From NCBI RefSeq assembly GCF_016862175.1, contig NZ_BOML01000043.1, positions 186,001 to 250,000 of the forward strand: DNA of 64,000 bases, written 5' to 3'. The translations under genes and the position numbers were made by a program. A model generated the notes under the pieces. That model was not told the DNA's origin, made no database searches, and saw only the letters and a list, made by a program, of their open reading frames with translations. Shown here piece by piece: positions 40,380 to 49,800 of this stretch. Numbering within the stretch: the first letter of the stretch is position 1; the number at the start of each line of letters is the position of its first letter. Source of the stretch: Paractinoplanes durhamensis. GTDB lineage: Bacteria > Actinomycetota > Actinomycetes > Mycobacteriales > Micromonosporaceae.

Positions 40380-42113
40380 CTAAGGCCGGAGCGCGCTCGG
40401 GGAAAGGGTGTCGCGTCGCAGGACCTGCAGCAACTCCTCGTACGGGCCGATCAGGTAGGCCTGGTCGCCGGCGGCGAAGCGGGTGTCGCGGCGCGGCGGG
40501 TGTTCCAGGGCGCCGCCCGCGGCGGCCCGGCTGATCGCCACCACCCGGGTGCGGGCGGACAGGTCCTGCATGGCCAGGCCGTCGAGGCCGCCGCCGGGCG
40601 CGACGGTCAGCCGGCCGACCAGCATCAGCTGCGCGCCCACGTAGAAGGTCGCGATCACGTCCAGCCCGAGGGCCGCGCCGACGAACCACGGCGCGGCGAG
40701 GGCGGCGGTGGAGCGGGTCCGGCCGAGCCCGAAGTTGCGCTCGACGGTCGCGGCCAGGGTGCGGTCGAAGAGGCGCAGCACCACCGGCACGTCGCCGTCG
40801 AGCTGGTCGCGCAGGGCCAGCCCGGTCTCCAGGTTGACCAGGTCGTCGCTGGTCAGCACGGCGACCGCGCGGGCAGTGGACAACTGCACCCGGTCGAGCG
40901 TCTGCGGCAGGGTGGCGTCGCCGAAGATGACCGGGATGCCGCTGCCCCGGACCTGGGCGGCGTAGCGGCTGTTCTCGTTGCGTTCGATGACGACCACGTC
41001 GATGCCGGCGGCGGCCAGCCGTTCCACCACCCGGACCCCGACCGAACCGAGCCCGATCACCACGACGTGCCCGCTGAGCTGCCGGAGCCGCCGGTTGCCG
41101 AGGGCTTCCTCCAGTCGCAGGGTGACGACGGTGTTGGTGAGCAGCGCGAAGAACGTGGTGGCCAGCAGCACGCCGGAGATCATCAGGGTGATCGCGAAGG
41201 CCCGCAGCCACGGATGCTGATCGCGGAAGTTGAAGTCGCCGAAGCCGACGGTCGCGATCGTCTCGACGGTGAAGTAGGCGGCGTCGAGGACGCTCATCCG
41301 GGTGCCGTCGGGTTCCCGGTAGCTCAGCCGCAGCACCACGATCGAGACGCCGGCGAGCAGAAACAGGGCACCGAAGACGTACGCGAGCCGCCGGTCCAGC
41401 GCCGCGAGCAGTGACCGCGCCAGGTGCCGGCGCCCACGCAGCCGGCGGGGCTGCGAACGGGCCGGCCCGCCGAGCCCGGCCTCGGCCAGCTCGGCGGCCG
41501 AGCCGAACAGGGTGACCAGGTCGCCCTTGCGGACCCGGTGGTCGCGGCCCGGGCAGACCACCATGTCGCCGCCGTCGGCGCCGGTCACGGCGAGCGGTGC
41601 GAGCGATCCGAACCGGGTGCGCAGCCGGCTGTCGGCGTCCGCCACCACCTGCATCGCCAGGAACGGGTGCCCGTCCAGGTCGAGGTCGTGGGCGCCGGTG
41701 CCCAGGCAGGATTCGACGAGCGAGGGCGCGGACAGCCCGGCCACGTCGAGGACGGCGATCGACAGGGCGGCCAGCGCGCGCCCGACGGCCGGGTTGCGCA
41801 GTTGCACCACGATCCGCAGGTCGGGCCGGTTCTCCCGGGTCAGCAGCGCCACCTCGATGGTGTGCAGGTCGTCGGCGAGCACGCAGATGACGGCGACCGC
41901 CCCGGCCAGCCCGGCCTCGTCCAGGGTCTCCACGAGCCGCGGACTGCCGACCACGATCGGCACGCCCCAGCCGCGCACCACCCGGACGAGACGCGGATCG
42001 GCATCGTCCTCGACGACGACCACCTGAACCCCGGCGAGATGCAGCTGCTCGACCGTGCGCAGCCCCACGTCGTCGAGCCCGCAGACGATGATGTGCCCGC
42101 GCCAGTCATCCAT
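40380..42113 (-). CDS. two-RCK potassium channel protein
   Basis: 577 aa. An N-terminal TrkA-N/RCK domain (HIIVCGLDDVGLRTVEQLHL, about 5-130) and a TrkA-C-like part come first. Two membrane helices flank the pore loop TVETIATVGFGDFNF, with the K+ selectivity filter TVGFGD at 288-293. A second RCK domain (HVVVIGLGSVGVRVVERLAA) begins near 335 and ends in a second TrkA-C-like part. The order RCK-pore-RCK in one chain is unusual; most bacterial channels have RCK domains only after the pore. NAD(H) or nucleotide control is expected from the GLGSVG fingerprint. The gene stands alone on the minus strand. Confidence 0.88.
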   Translation of the reverse strand: MDDWRGHIIVCGLDDVGLRTVEQLHLAGVQVVVVEDDADPRLVRVVRGWGVPIVVGSPRLVETLDEAGLAGAVAVICVLADDLHTIEVALLTRENRPDLRIVVQLRNPAVGRALAALSIAVLDVAGLSAPSLVESCLGTGAHDLDLDGHPFLAMQVVADADSRLRTRFGSLAPLAVTGADGGDMVVCPGRDHRVRKGDLVTLFGSAAELAEAGLGGPARSQPRRLRGRRHLARSLLAALDRRLAYVFGALFLLAGVSIVVLRLSYREPDGTRMSVLDAAYFTVETIATVGFGDFNFRDQHPWLRAFAITLMISGVLLATTFFALLTNTVVTLRLEEALGNRRLRQLSGHVVVIGLGSVGVRVVERLAAAGIDVVVIERNENSRYAAQVRGSGIPVIFGDATLPQTLDRVQLSTARAVAVLTSDDLVNLETGLALRDQLDGDVPVVLRLFDRTLAATVERNFGLGRTRSTAALAAPWFVGAALGLDVIATFYVGAQLMLVGRLTVAPGGGLDGLAMQDLSARTRVVAISRAAAGGALEHPPRRDTRFAAGDQAYLIGPYEELLQVLRRDTLSPSALRP

Positions 42114-42157
42114 CGGAGCAGGATCGACGCCGACGATTTCACCCGCGTTACGCCGTC

Positions 42158-42163
42158 TACCCT
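42158..42163 (+). promoter_or_regulatory. -10 hexamer TACCCT for the DUF1295 gene
   Basis: TACCCT ends exactly 6 nt before the ATG at 42170, with no ribosome-binding site, a clear leaderless arrangement. Confidence 0.5.
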
Positions 42164-42169
42164 CTAGTC

Positions 42170-43060
42170 ATGCCGGTCGATCTGGGCACCTCACGACGGG
42201 CCGGATTCACCGTCGTGGCCCTCGGCTACCTGGTGGCCGGCCTCGCCGCCTGGGCTGTCCTTGCCACATCAGGATCAAACCCTTTGCTGCGTACGCTCGA
42301 AGCGGACCTCGCGGCCACCGGCGTCATCTTCGGGCTGAGCCTGATCGTGCGAAATGCGAGCCTGTACGACGCGTACTGGAGCATCGCCCCGCCCTTGATC
42401 GTCATGGGATGGGTGTGGCTGTTGACCGACGGGCTCACCGCGCGGCAGGCGGTCGTGCTGCTGCTGGTGGTGGCGTGGGCGATCCGGCTGACCGCGAACT
42501 GGGCGCGCGGGTGGCGAGGCCTGGCGCACGAGGACTGGCGTTACGTGCAGTTGCGCGAGCAGCGCCCGCCGTGGCTCCCGTTCTGGCTGGTCAGCCTGCT
42601 GGGCATCCAGCTGATGCCGACGCTGATCGTGTTCGCCGGGCTGCTCGCGGTCTGGCCCGCGGCCACGGTGACCGACCGGCCGTGGCGTTGGCTCGACGTC
42701 GTCGCCGTAGTGGTCACGGCCGGCGCGATCGTCCTGGAGACCGTCGCCGACCGGCAGATGAGCCGCTTCACCCGCGACCCGGCGCACCGCGGCCAGGTCA
42801 TCGACCGGGGCCTGTGGCGCTATTCGCGGCACCCGAACTACGTCGGCGAGATCGGCTTCTGGTGGGGCCTGTGGCTGTTCGGCCTGGCCGCGGCCCCGGA
42901 CTGGTGGTGGACGATCGCCGGGCCGATCGCGATGACCGCCCTGTTCGCCTTCATCAGCGTCCCGCTGATGGACCGCCGTTCCCTGCAGCGCCGTCCGGCC
43001 TACGCCGAGCACATGCGCCGAGTCCCGGCGCTCCTGCCGCTGCCGGGCCGGCACGCTTAG
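42170..43060 (+). CDS. DUF1295 membrane protein (steroid 5-alpha-reductase-like)
   Basis: 296 aa integral membrane protein with about seven hydrophobic segments. The C-terminal half has the family signature RYSRHPNYVGEIGFWWGLWL and the late MDRRSLQRRPAYAEHMRRVP, shared with 3-oxo-5-alpha-steroid 4-dehydrogenase and isoprenylcysteine methyltransferase-like enzymes. The N-terminal YDAYWSIAPPLIVMGW is typical of DUF1295. Members are thought to be membrane reductases or methyltransferases; the substrate is unknown. Divergent from the potassium channel and followed by a strong terminator. Confidence 0.85.
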   Translation: MPVDLGTSRRAGFTVVALGYLVAGLAAWAVLATSGSNPLLRTLEADLAATGVIFGLSLIVRNASLYDAYWSIAPPLIVMGWVWLLTDGLTARQAVVLLLVVAWAIRLTANWARGWRGLAHEDWRYVQLREQRPPWLPFWLVSLLGIQLMPTLIVFAGLLAVWPAATVTDRPWRWLDVVAVVVTAGAIVLETVADRQMSRFTRDPAHRGQVIDRGLWRYSRHPNYVGEIGFWWGLWLFGLAAAPDWWWTIAGPIAMTALFAFISVPLMDRRSLQRRPAYAEHMRRVPALLPLPGRHA

Positions 43061-43068
43061 CCCTAGGG

Positions 43069-43099
43069 GCCCGGGGTGAGCGGCTCGCTCACCCCGGGC
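43069..43099. terminator. bidirectional terminator between DUF1295 gene and giant glycosidase
   Basis: A perfect 13-bp stem, GCCCGGGGTGAGC (43069-43081) and GCTCACCCCGGGC (43087-43099), with a 5-nt loop, between two convergent stop codons. No T-tract, which is common for actinomycete terminators. Confidence 0.75.
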
Positions 43100-43105
43100 G
43101 GTCGT

Positions 43106-46100
43106 TCAGCGCAGCTGCTTGCTGTACGGGGTGACGGTCAGCTTGTCGAGGACCGGGGCGTACGCGGAGCGGAGCAGGACGTCCGGCCACACGTTGGAGG
43201 CGTACGTCGTGCCGTCGAAGTTGGGCAGCTCGGCCGAGGAGAAGCGGATGGTGTTGGTGCCCTTCTTCAGTTGGACCGGGACGGTCAGCTCCCAGAAGTT
43301 GTTGTCGTGAAAGCTGTGCGGGAACAGCACCCGCTTGGCCGCGCCGCCGTTGATCGCGATGTCCGCGTGCCGGGCGAGCGGGTCGGGGTTGTAGTGGGTG
43401 GCCTCGGCCTGCTCCGGGTTGGAGTAGCGGATGCGCAGGGCGTAGGTGCCGGCCTGGGTGGCCGGCACGCTGACCGTCAGGGTGTTGTCGCCGGTCACGC
43501 CGGTGACCGCCGAGCCGCCACTGGCCAGGGACTTCGCGGTCGCGGTGGCGGTGCCGGCGAGGGTGCCGCTCTCCGCCTCCACCGTGGTCGCCCGCAGGCT
43601 GGTGCCGGCCGGGGTGACGTCGAGCTTGTCGAGCAGGGCGACACCGGTGGCGGTGATCTTGTTGACGCCGCCGGACAGCGACGCCGCCACCTTGGTGTGG
43701 CCGGGGGTCAGCGTGCCCACGTCGACGCCGTTGACCGCCAGCTTGGCCGCGCCCGCGACGACCGCCAGGTTCAGTGTCGCCTCGGCGTCGGCCTTGGAGT
43801 AGACCCAGAACGTCGCGCTGCCGCCGGGCGCCACCGCGGCGCCGCCGGAGCCGGAGGCCTTGCGGGGGAGCAGGTAGGTGGGCAGCGCCCTGGTCAGCGA
43901 GGCCAGCTCGGCCTCGTAGGTGGACGTACCCGCGGCCGGGTTGGGCAGTGCGAGGGTGATCCGGTCGAGGATGGTGTCGCCCTTGGTGGCCTTCGTGCCG
44001 TCGAGGCTCTTGGCGGCCAGCGCGATGGTGTGCTTGCCGGCCGTCAGCGTCACGGTCGTGTCGGTGTGGTCCCAGACCACCCACTTGTAGCCGAGCGGCA
44101 GGAACAGTTCCTGCTCGGCGGCGCCGTCGACGCGCAGGAACACGTTGGTCGGCCCCTGCTCCTGCACCAGCGGGTAGGTGTTCAGCGAGTTGGCGAACAC
44201 CGACAGGTCGTATTTACCGGTGGTCGGCACGTCGACATCGAAGGAGAGGACTCCGTCGCTGCCGGTGCGCAGGCCACCCACGTCGTACCCGCCGGAGGTG
44301 TAGAACTTCGACACGTCGGCCGTCGAGCCCTCCGGACCGTTCTTGCTGTAGCCGCCGCCGGTGTAGGTGGCCGCTTCGGCCTCATACGAGCCCTGCCACA
44401 GCGTCGTCGATGCGGCGGCCGCGGAACCACCGGTGGCCGGCGACAACACGATCTCGTACGCCGAGGATTCGCTGAGTTTGGGCAGGTCACCCGTACCGAA
44501 ATCAAGCGAGACCGCGCCGCCGCCCACCGCAAGATCCTTCTCGGTGATGAGGCGCGGCTGCGCCGAATCGCCGACCTGGCCGGTCCAGGGAATCTCGCGC
44601 ACCCAGGCGTGCACCTTCCGGCCGAACGACGCGGGCACGTTCGCGAACTGGACGAAACCTTTGCTGGTGGCGCCGCCGATGATCGCGCGGGCCTGGCGCT
44701 TGGACCTGTCGAGGGTGGCGACGCCCTGCAGCGTGTAGTTCTGGCCGGGGTAGGGCGGCGTGACCGCCACCGTGTCGCCGGTCATGCTGCCGTACGCGTT
44801 GAACAGCCACCACTGGCCGTTGCCCCGGTTGGCCTGCACGGCCGAATCGGAGATGTTGCCGTCGATGTTCCAGTACGCGATGTCCGCGTCGACCTTGGAC
44901 TCCTCGATCGCCGAGATCCACTGGATCATCTGCCCGGGCACCGAGGTGTGGTAGTTGAACGCGTACTCGTTGATGTTGATCGGAAGGTGTTTGCCGGGAA
45001 GCACCTCGGCTTCCCATTCGCGGTACTGCGCGACGCTCTCGCGGACCGCCTCCGGGTGGCTCAGCTCGTGCCAGGTGATCACGTCGGGCAGCGTGCCGGC
45101 CGTGTCCGCGTGCTGCAGGAAGCCCTTGACCTGGCTGAACAGGACGCTGGTGTTGGGTCCGGCGATCCGCGCCGCCGGCATCTTGCCCTTGATCAGCCGG
45201 TAGACCTCGTCCCACGCCCGGAAATAGTCGGTGGGATCGGTGAGCCAGGAGACGCCGTCGTAGCTCCACTCGCCGGTGCCGAACATGTTGCCCTCGGGCT
45301 CGTTGAACGGCACGAAGACGATGTTGTCCTGATATTTGCTATCCAGCTTCCGGACCTGATCGACCTGTACGCCGATCTTCTGCTCGAACAGCGACAGCTT
45401 CTCGGCCGGCGTGCTGCCCGGCCACTGGTAGGGGAAGCCGCGGTGGATGTCGGTCATGTAGATGTAGACATCGCCGTCGGTGCTGTCGGCGAGCGGCTTG
45501 ACCACCTCGAGCGCGTCCGCCCCCGGGTGCTGCGGGCCGTCCTGCGCCTTGGTCGAGACGGTCCGCAGGTTCATCCCCTCGATCAGGTTGTTGGTCGGCA
45601 CGCCCTCGCCGTAGAGGCCGTAGAGCGAGCCGGCCGCCCCGCCGTGGAACTTCCCGGTCGACTTGCCGAGGTCGATGGTGATCTCGCCCTCGCGGATGAC
45701 GGTGACGGTGGCGGTGACCGCCCGGCCGGCCGCGGTGCCGGCCACCGTGAACGTGCCGCGCTGGGCGTAGGCCGACGGGTCGACCGCGGCCCACGTGATC
45801 GGCACGTCCCGGTCGTAGCCGTCGGAGAACGTGCCGCGGACGGTGGCGGGCAGGGCCGGCGCGGTGCCGATCGTGGTGCCGACCGGGAACGCGGTCTGGC
45901 TGAGCCCGGTCACCGCCGGCACGGTCTGACCCTCGGCGACCTGCGCGGCGGAGAGCGCGGTGTCCCAGACCCGGAAGTCGTCGATCGCGCCGTCGAACAG
46001 CGGGTCGGCGTAGAACGACTTGCCGATGTAGCCGGACGTCGTGGTGGCCGCATCGATCAGCGCGCCCGCGGTGACCGTGGTCGCGGCCGACGAGACGAAC

Positions 46101-46684
46101 GCGCCGTCCAGGTAGGTGCTGAGCCGGCCGGCCGAGGTGTCCAGGGTGAACGTGATGGTCTTCCAGGCGTTCGCGGGCAGCGCGGCCGAGCCGTACACCT
46201 CCGCCGCGGCGCCGCCGACGTTGGCCGCGACCGCGGTGAGCAACCGGCCGTCGCCGCTGTACGGGGTGGTGAAGATGCGGCTCGTGGTGTCCTTGCCGAG
46301 CGCGTAGATCCACTGCCAGGGCGCGAGGACGCCGTCCCACTTCACCCGCAGCGAGACGGTCAGGTCGGTGCGGCCGGCCAGGACGCCGCGCGGCAGCGTC
46401 ACGTACGCCCCGGTCGACGTCGGGGCGCCGCCGGGCAGCACGAGCGCACCGTCCACGAGCGACGCGGTGGATCCGTTGACGAGCGTGCCGTTCAGGCCGT
46501 TGCCGGACGAGTCGGTGATCACCCCGGTCGCCAGATCGTCGGCGTCGAACGTGTAGGCGACCACCGGCGCCGGCACGTCGGCCGCCGCCGCGGGCCCGGC
46601 GGCGACGGCGAGCGAGGCGGTCACCCCCAGAAGAGTGATGACCGGGAAACTAAGAAAACCTTTTCTCAACGGGACCCACCTCAT
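43106..46684 (-). CDS. giant secreted glycosidase: LamG, bacterial Ig-like, clan GH-A barrel, CBM modules
   Basis: 1192 aa from the ATG at 46684; a GTG at 46699 adds five residues. The signal peptide ends in PAAAA near residue 35. Then come a LamG/concanavalin-like domain (about 40-225), an Ig-like domain (about 230-320, FPVGTTIGTAPALPATVRGT), and a GH-A barrel (about 330-750) with acid/base Glu462 in VPFNEPEG and nucleophile Glu573 in ININEYAF. At least two CBM35/CBM6-like modules and beta-rich linkers follow to the C-terminus. The barrel is homologous to the 715-aa enzyme of locus A (SLYGLYGEGVP versus FLYGLGDEGIP). It stands without transporter genes. Paired inverted repeats flank its promoter. 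Confidence 0.88.
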   Translation of the reverse strand: MRWVPLRKGFLSFPVITLLGVTASLAVAAGPAAAADVPAPVVAYTFDADDLATGVITDSSGNGLNGTLVNGSTASLVDGALVLPGGAPTSTGAYVTLPRGVLAGRTDLTVSLRVKWDGVLAPWQWIYALGKDTTSRIFTTPYSGDGRLLTAVAANVGGAAAEVYGSAALPANAWKTITFTLDTSAGRLSTYLDGAFVSSAATTVTAGALIDAATTTSGYIGKSFYADPLFDGAIDDFRVWDTALSAAQVAEGQTVPAVTGLSQTAFPVGTTIGTAPALPATVRGTFSDGYDRDVPITWAAVDPSAYAQRGTFTVAGTAAGRAVTATVTVIREGEITIDLGKSTGKFHGGAAGSLYGLYGEGVPTNNLIEGMNLRTVSTKAQDGPQHPGADALEVVKPLADSTDGDVYIYMTDIHRGFPYQWPGSTPAEKLSLFEQKIGVQVDQVRKLDSKYQDNIVFVPFNEPEGNMFGTGEWSYDGVSWLTDPTDYFRAWDEVYRLIKGKMPAARIAGPNTSVLFSQVKGFLQHADTAGTLPDVITWHELSHPEAVRESVAQYREWEAEVLPGKHLPININEYAFNYHTSVPGQMIQWISAIEESKVDADIAYWNIDGNISDSAVQANRGNGQWWLFNAYGSMTGDTVAVTPPYPGQNYTLQGVATLDRSKRQARAIIGGATSKGFVQFANVPASFGRKVHAWVREIPWTGQVGDSAQPRLITEKDLAVGGGAVSLDFGTGDLPKLSESSAYEIVLSPATGGSAAAASTTLWQGSYEAEAATYTGGGYSKNGPEGSTADVSKFYTSGGYDVGGLRTGSDGVLSFDVDVPTTGKYDLSVFANSLNTYPLVQEQGPTNVFLRVDGAAEQELFLPLGYKWVVWDHTDTTVTLTAGKHTIALAAKSLDGTKATKGDTILDRITLALPNPAAGTSTYEAELASLTRALPTYLLPRKASGSGGAAVAPGGSATFWVYSKADAEATLNLAVVAGAAKLAVNGVDVGTLTPGHTKVAASLSGGVNKITATGVALLDKLDVTPAGTSLRATTVEAESGTLAGTATATAKSLASGGSAVTGVTGDNTLTVSVPATQAGTYALRIRYSNPEQAEATHYNPDPLARHADIAINGGAAKRVLFPHSFHDNNFWELTVPVQLKKGTNTIRFSSAELPNFDGTTYASNVWPDVLLRSAYAPVLDKLTVTPYSKQLR
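46653..46666. promoter_or_regulatory. inverted repeat inside the glycosidase signal-peptide codons
   Basis: AGAAAACCTTTTCT: arms AGAAAA and TTTTCT around CC. It is nearly the reverse complement of the site at 46763-46776, suggesting a common DNA-binding protein. Confidence 0.45.
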
Positions 46685-46762
46685 CGATCGCGATGTCACC
46701 CTGGGATTTCGGCCACGTTACGTACGGCCGGTCCCGCCCGTCAATCCCTTGGCGTCCAGTTA

Positions 46763-46776
46763 GGAAAAGGTTTTCC
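46763..46776. promoter_or_regulatory. inverted repeat between the glycosidase and subtilisin genes
   Basis: GGAAAAGGTTTTCC: arms GGAAAA and TTTTCC around GG. It lies 64-80 bp upstream of the glycosidase starts and about 80 bp upstream of the divergent subtilisin gene, so it could control either or both. Centre-to-centre distance to the partner site is 110 bp. Confidence 0.5.
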
Positions 46777-46857
46777 CTTTTTCGGGCGGCGTGGGTTGCG
46801 CGCATTTGCAAGGGTCTATCCCGGGGCCGGGAAGGACCCGGCACGGGGAGGCACCAG

Positions 46858-49800
46858 ATGCGTAGACGAAGACTGCCCGCCGTATTGCTCAGCTCAGCCC
46901 TGGTCATCGGGGCCCTACAGGCACCGGCGGCAGCAGCGCCGTCCACGACCACCGCTCTGGATTCGTCGAACAAGGCAATTTCGGTCACCCTCATCACCGG
47001 CGACCGGGTCACCACCAACGGCAAGGGCGCATCGGTTCAGCCCGGACCGGGCCGCAGCAAAGTCCGGTTCCTGAGCCAGACCGTCCAGGGCCACCGCTAC
47101 GTGATCCCGTCCGACGCGCTCGCGCTCCTGCGCGCCGGCCGGATCGACAAGCGCCTGTTCGACCTGGGCGCGCTCACCGGGCGCGGCGGGGCCGACCTGC
47201 ACCTGCTCATCTCGTACCCGAAGAACAGCGCCACCGGCGCCCGCAGCGCGCTCACCGCCGGCGGTGCCCGGGTCACCCGCGACATCCCGGCCGTCGGCGT
47301 CATGGCCGCCCAGGCCAACCTGACCGAGCGGGCCGCCCTCTGGTCGTCGCTGACCGGCGGCGGCACGAACGCGCGCTCGCTGAAGCCCGGCCTGCAGCGG
47401 GTCTGGCTCGACGGGCAGCGCAAGGTCACGCTCGACCACAGCGTGCCGCAGATCGGCGCGCCGACCGCCTGGCAGGCCGGTTACGACGGCACCGGCACCA
47501 CGGTCGCCATCCTCGACACCGGCGTCGACGCCACCCACCCGGATCTCGCCGGGAAGATCGCCGGCACGGAAAACTTCACCACCACCGCGACGGCTGATGA
47601 CGAGGTCGGGCACGGCACCCACGTGGCGTCGATCATCGCGGGCACCGGCGCCGCGTCGGGCGGCCGCTACAAGGGCGTCGCCCCCGGCGCCAAGCTGCTC
47701 ATCGGCAAGGTGTGCGAGACCGAGTTCTGCGACGACTCGGCGATCCTGGCCGGCATGGCCTGGGCGGCCGAGCGCGCGCCGGTGATCAACATGAGCCTCG
47801 GCGGTGGCGACACCCCCGAGATCGACCCGCTCGAGCAGGCCGTCAACGACCTGACCGCGCAGTACAACACGCTGTTCGTGATCGCGTCCGGCAACGCCGG
47901 CCCGAACTCGGCCGGCTCGCCGTCCACCGCCGACGCCGCCCTCGCGGTCGGCGCCGTCGACCGCGACGACCAGCTGGCCTACTTCTCCAGCACCGGCCCG
48001 CGGGTCGGCGACCACGCCATCAAGCCGGACATCACCGCGCCCGGCGTGGACATCGTGGCCGCCAAGGCCAAGAACGGCTTCATCGGTGACCCGGCGCCGG
48101 TCGACGGCTACGTGTCGCTCTCCGGCACCTCGATGGCCACCCCGCACGTGGCCGGCGCGGCCGCCATCCTGACCCAGGAGCACCCGTCCTGGTCGTCGGC
48201 GCTGCGCAAGAACACGCTGATGGGCTCGGCCAAGCCGATCGACGGCACCGGGGTCTTCGAGCAGGGCGCCGGCCGGGTCGACGTGGCCCGCGAGATCGCC
48301 CAGAACGTCTCCGCCGACCAGGGCAGCCTCAGCTTCGGCCTGGCGATCTGGCCGCACGGCGACGACCAGCCGGTCACCAGGACGATCACCTACCGCAACT
48401 CCGGCACGGCGGCGGTCACCCTGACCCTCTCCGCGCTGTCCGCACCGTTCTCGGTCGCCGCCACCACGCTGACCGTTCCGGCCGGCGGCACGGCGAGCAC
48501 CACGGTCACCGCCGACACCAGCAACCCGGCGCTGTCCGACGGCACGCTCGGCGGCTACCTCACGGCCACCGCCGACGGCGGCGTCCGGGTGGTCACGCCG
48601 GTCGGGGTCGACCGCGAGGTGGAGAGCTACGACCTCACGGTCAACACCATCAACCGGGACGGTACGCCGAGCCTCGACCACTACGCGGGCCTGTTCAACC
48701 TGGACACGTTCCAGAACTTCGACGTCTACCAGGAGAAGGGCACCGAGACGGTCCGGGTGCCCAAGGGCCGCTACGGCGCGTTCGTCTGGATCAACAACGC
48801 CGCGGACGAGACGACCGCCATGCTCACCCTGACCGAGCTGGTCGTCGACAAGGCGAAGACGGTCACGTTCGACGGCCGCACCGCCAAGCCGATCGTGGTC
48901 AAGGCGCCGCAGGCCGACGCCGGCACCACGCTGGCCGCGGTCAACGCGGACTGGGCGCTTCCCGAGTTCGGCATCTCGGCGAGCGCGCTCGGCCTCACCT
49001 TCGACCAGCTGTTCGCGGCGCCGGCCTCGTCGGTGTCCAAGGACTTCTTCCTGGCCGGCGTGAACGGCGGGTTCGCCGTTCCGGGGGCGGACGGCCGGTT
49101 CCGGAACAGCCCGTGGACCACCGACCTGGCCTACTTCCAGCCCGGCAAGATGTTCGACGGCCTGGTGAAGAAGCCGCGGCTCAGTGACCTGGCCACGATC
49201 AAGGCCGACTACTCGGTGGCCGCCACCGGGGCCGAGGGCACCAAGGGCAACATGGCCCAGTATTCCGAGAACAGCGGTGGCTGGTTCACCGCGCTGCCGT
49301 TCAGCCTGCCGTTCCACCGCACCGAGTACGTGAACACCGAAGCGCCGTGGATGGGCGACTTCATGCAGCAGCTGCCGGCCGCCGGCGACGACGAATGGCC
49401 GGAGCTGATCAGCGAGCAGATCGCCGGCCGGGTGCCGTTCCGGGCCGGTCGCACCTACCACCATGCGTGGAACACCGCGGTGTTCGGGCCGAACGTCACG
49501 CAGCCGCTCTGGGAGGGCGACTGGGTGACCCGGCAGGGCGACCACCTGATGGCGTACCCGTCGCTGTTCGGTGACGGAGCCGGCCACCCCGGCTTCTCCA
49601 CGGTCGACACCCAGACGGCGGCGCTCTACCAGGGCAGCACCAAGCTGGGCGACGGCAACGAGTTCGACCTGCCGGCCGCGACCGGGACCTATCGCCTGGA
49701 GGCCTCGGCCACCCGGAGCGCTCCGCACCTGTTCGCCACCTCGGTGAGCGCGTCGTGGACGTTCAAGTCCGGGCACGCACCCGCCGAGGGCTACCAGCGG

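Noticed and set aside
43076..47074. A 1332-codon plus-strand frame across the giant glycosidase
   Set aside because: Composition (RRG/GVGG/DRG runs) and lack of any domain mark it as an antisense shadow of the well-supported minus-strand gene.
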